Shown: positions 12,576-13,747 of the stretch, in pieces
Layout of the letters: each line of letters opens with the position of its first letter
Numbering within the stretch: the first letter of the stretch is position 1
The notes under the pieces: generated by a model
Told to the model about the DNA's origin: nothing
Databases searched by the model: none
What the model saw: only the letters and a program-made list of their open reading frames with translations
Translations under genes and position numbers: made by a program
DNA from: DASVDE01 sp035558955
GTDB taxonomy: Bacteria; Actinomycetota; Thermoleophilia; Solirubrobacterales; 70-9
Reading direction: 5' to 3'
Assembly: GCA_035558955.1 (NCBI GenBank)
Contig: DATMBX010000049.1
Span: forward strand, 1-13,747
Length of the DNA: 13,747 nucleotides

Positions 12576-13747
12576 ATGACGCGTCGTCTCGCCCGCCTCG
12601 CCGACATCGCCTACCGCCGCCGTGGCCGTGTGGTCATTGCCTGGATCGTCGCGACCGTCGTGATCATCGGGCTCGGCTCCTCGCTGGCAGGCGAGTACAA
12701 CGCCAACTACCACACTCCCGGGTCGGAGTCCGAGGCGGCGAGCAACCTCACCGAGCGGGAATTCGGCGGCTACTCCGGCCAGGAGATATACGTCGTCTGG
12801 AAGGACCCGGACGGCGCCATGAGCCCCGCCGCCCGGAGAAGCGTCGACGCCTTCCTCGCCGAGGCGACGCAGATCGACAACATCGATAGAGAGACGCCGA
12901 TCCGCGTTTCGAAAGACGGGACGATCGCAACCACCACGCTGCCGCTCACCGTCAACGGCTGGGAGGTGCCCAAAGAGGACGGCGAAAAGCTGATCGCGGC
13001 GGCTGAGGACAACAGTGGAGGCGGGCTTGAGATCAAGCTCGGCGGGGATCCGATCTACGCGGCTCAGGAAACGACGAGCCCCGAAGGGATCGGGTTCCTC
13101 GGCGCCGCGATCGTGCTGTTGATCGCCTTCGGCTCGGTGGTCGCCGCCGGCCTGCCGCTGGCGATCGCCCTCGTCGGCCTCGGCATCACCTCGGGAGGCC
13201 TGATCCTGCTGCTCGCCAACGTCGTCGACGTCCCCGACTGGACGACAGCCGTTTCCGGATTGATCGGGATCGGGGTTGGGATCGACTACGCGCTGCTGGT
13301 GCTGACCCGCTTCCGGGCCGCGATGCACGCCGGCAAAGATCGCCACGACGCGGTGGTGGAGGCTGTCACCACCGCCGGGCGCAGCGTGATCATCGCCGGC
13401 TGCACGGTGGTGATCGCCGTCCTCGGGCTGTTTGTGACCGGCCTTCCCTACATGTATGGGGTGGCGCTCTCGGCATCCCTGGCCGTTCTCGTCGTGATGC
13501 TCGCCGCGGTGACGCTGCTGCCGGCGCTCCTCTCCTACCTCGGCCCGAACGTCGACCGCCTGCGGATCCCGTTCCTGGGCCGGACGCTGAAAGCGGAGGG
13601 AAGCGGCGAGTCGCCGGCGGCGCGCTGGAGCCACGCGGTTCAGCGACGCCCTTGGACGGCCGCGATCGCCGCCACGGCGCTGTTGCTGGCGCTCGCCGCA
13701 CCCGCGCTCGGCATGCGCCTCGGCTTCCCCGACGCCGGCAACGACCC
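12576..13747 (+). CDS. MMPL/RND-family transporter, 3'-truncated by window edge
   Basis: The first 390 residues of a membrane transporter of the MMPL branch of the RND superfamily, which moves lipids or other hydrophobic compounds outward using the proton gradient. A cytoplasmic basic start (MTRRLARLADIAYRRRGR) leads into membrane helix 1 (about 19-37). An extracytoplasmic domain follows (about 40-168), beginning with NYHTPGSES. A helix bundle (about 170-325) holds GIGVGIDYALLVLTRFR; its Asp237-Tyr238 is the proton-relay pair conserved in MMPL proteins. The frame is open to the end of the window; the C-terminal half lies outside. GGAAAGGA precedes the ATG by about 8 nt. The 113 nt before the gene hold no other convincing feature. 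The substrate cannot be told. Confidence 0.95.
   Translation, partial: MTRRLARLADIAYRRRGRVVIAWIVATVVIIGLGSSLAGEYNANYHTPGSESEAASNLTEREFGGYSGQEIYVVWKDPDGAMSPAARRSVDAFLAEATQIDNIDRETPIRVSKDGTIATTTLPLTVNGWEVPKEDGEKLIAAAEDNSGGGLEIKLGGDPIYAAQETTSPEGIGFLGAAIVLLIAFGSVVAAGLPLAIALVGLGITSGGLILLLANVVDVPDWTTAVSGLIGIGVGIDYALLVLTRFRAAMHAGKDRHDAVVEAVTTAGRSVIIAGCTVVIAVLGLFVTGLPYMYGVALSASLAVLVVMLAAVTLLPALLSYLGPNVDRLRIPFLGRTLKAEGSGESPAARWSHAVQRRPWTAAIAATALLLALAAPALGMRLGFPDAGND

Noticed and set aside
12243..13634. 463-aa frame on the minus strand
   Set aside because: It is the shadow of the MMPL transporter, whose own frame is open to the window end and carries the GIGVGIDYALLVLTRFR motif.
1..13747. CRISPR array, insertion sequence, phage or toxin-antitoxin module
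   Set aside because: No spaced direct repeats, transposase or integrase motifs, or paired small toxin/antitoxin frames were found on either strand.

Overview
The window is about 13.7 kb of GC-rich DNA with GC-biased third codon positions and several GTG starts. Its gene content is an F420-dependent dehydrogenase, small conserved proteins that I remember from soil Actinobacteria, and tRNAs without an encoded CCA. This points to an actinobacterium, most likely of the Thermoleophilia (Solirubrobacterales/Gaiellales) type and possibly from an uncultured soil lineage. The lineage is inferred from protein style, not from a marker tree.

Layout. (1) 1-2520 is housekeeping: the 3' part of lipA, a tRNA-Ala(UGC) on the minus strand behind a very acidic 302-aa protein, a tRNA-Ala(CGC) on the plus strand, and an HD-domain hydrolase 38 nt behind it. 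(2) 2590-7260 is metabolic and accessory: a 63-aa membrane peptide with a perfect ribosome binding site, a berberine-bridge-type FAD oxidase, a four-helix membrane protein, a PhnB-like glyoxalase-fold protein overlapping a conserved protein with a GSN motif, and a convergent FGD-like F420 dehydrogenase. (3) 7260-8265 holds a 58-aa zinc-ribbon gene followed by a scar zone. In it, remnants of a zinc alcohol dehydrogenase (minus strand) and a DUF72 protein (plus strand) lie head to head, both cut by deletions and the DUF72 remnant also frameshifted. (4) 8265-12462 is rich in helical proteins: a 668-aa fusion of an extended SDR with two tandem DUF892/YciF-like ferritin-like domains, a 76-aa helical protein, a sulfotransferase, a 73-aa membrane protein, and a helical gene whose well-marked start is out of frame with its body. 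(5) 12576-end is the N-terminal 390 residues of an MMPL/RND-type transporter that runs off the window.

No single pathway joins these genes. The operon-like units are the acidic gene with tRNA-Ala(UGC), tRNA-Ala(CGC) with the HD gene, and the PhnB-like/GSN pair. The most unusual object is the SDR plus double DUF892 fusion. The most informative genome-evolution signal is the ADH/DUF72 deletion mosaic. I saw no CRISPR array, insertion sequence, phage gene or recognisable defence system. All intergenic gaps are about 120 bp or shorter, apart from the pseudogene zone.
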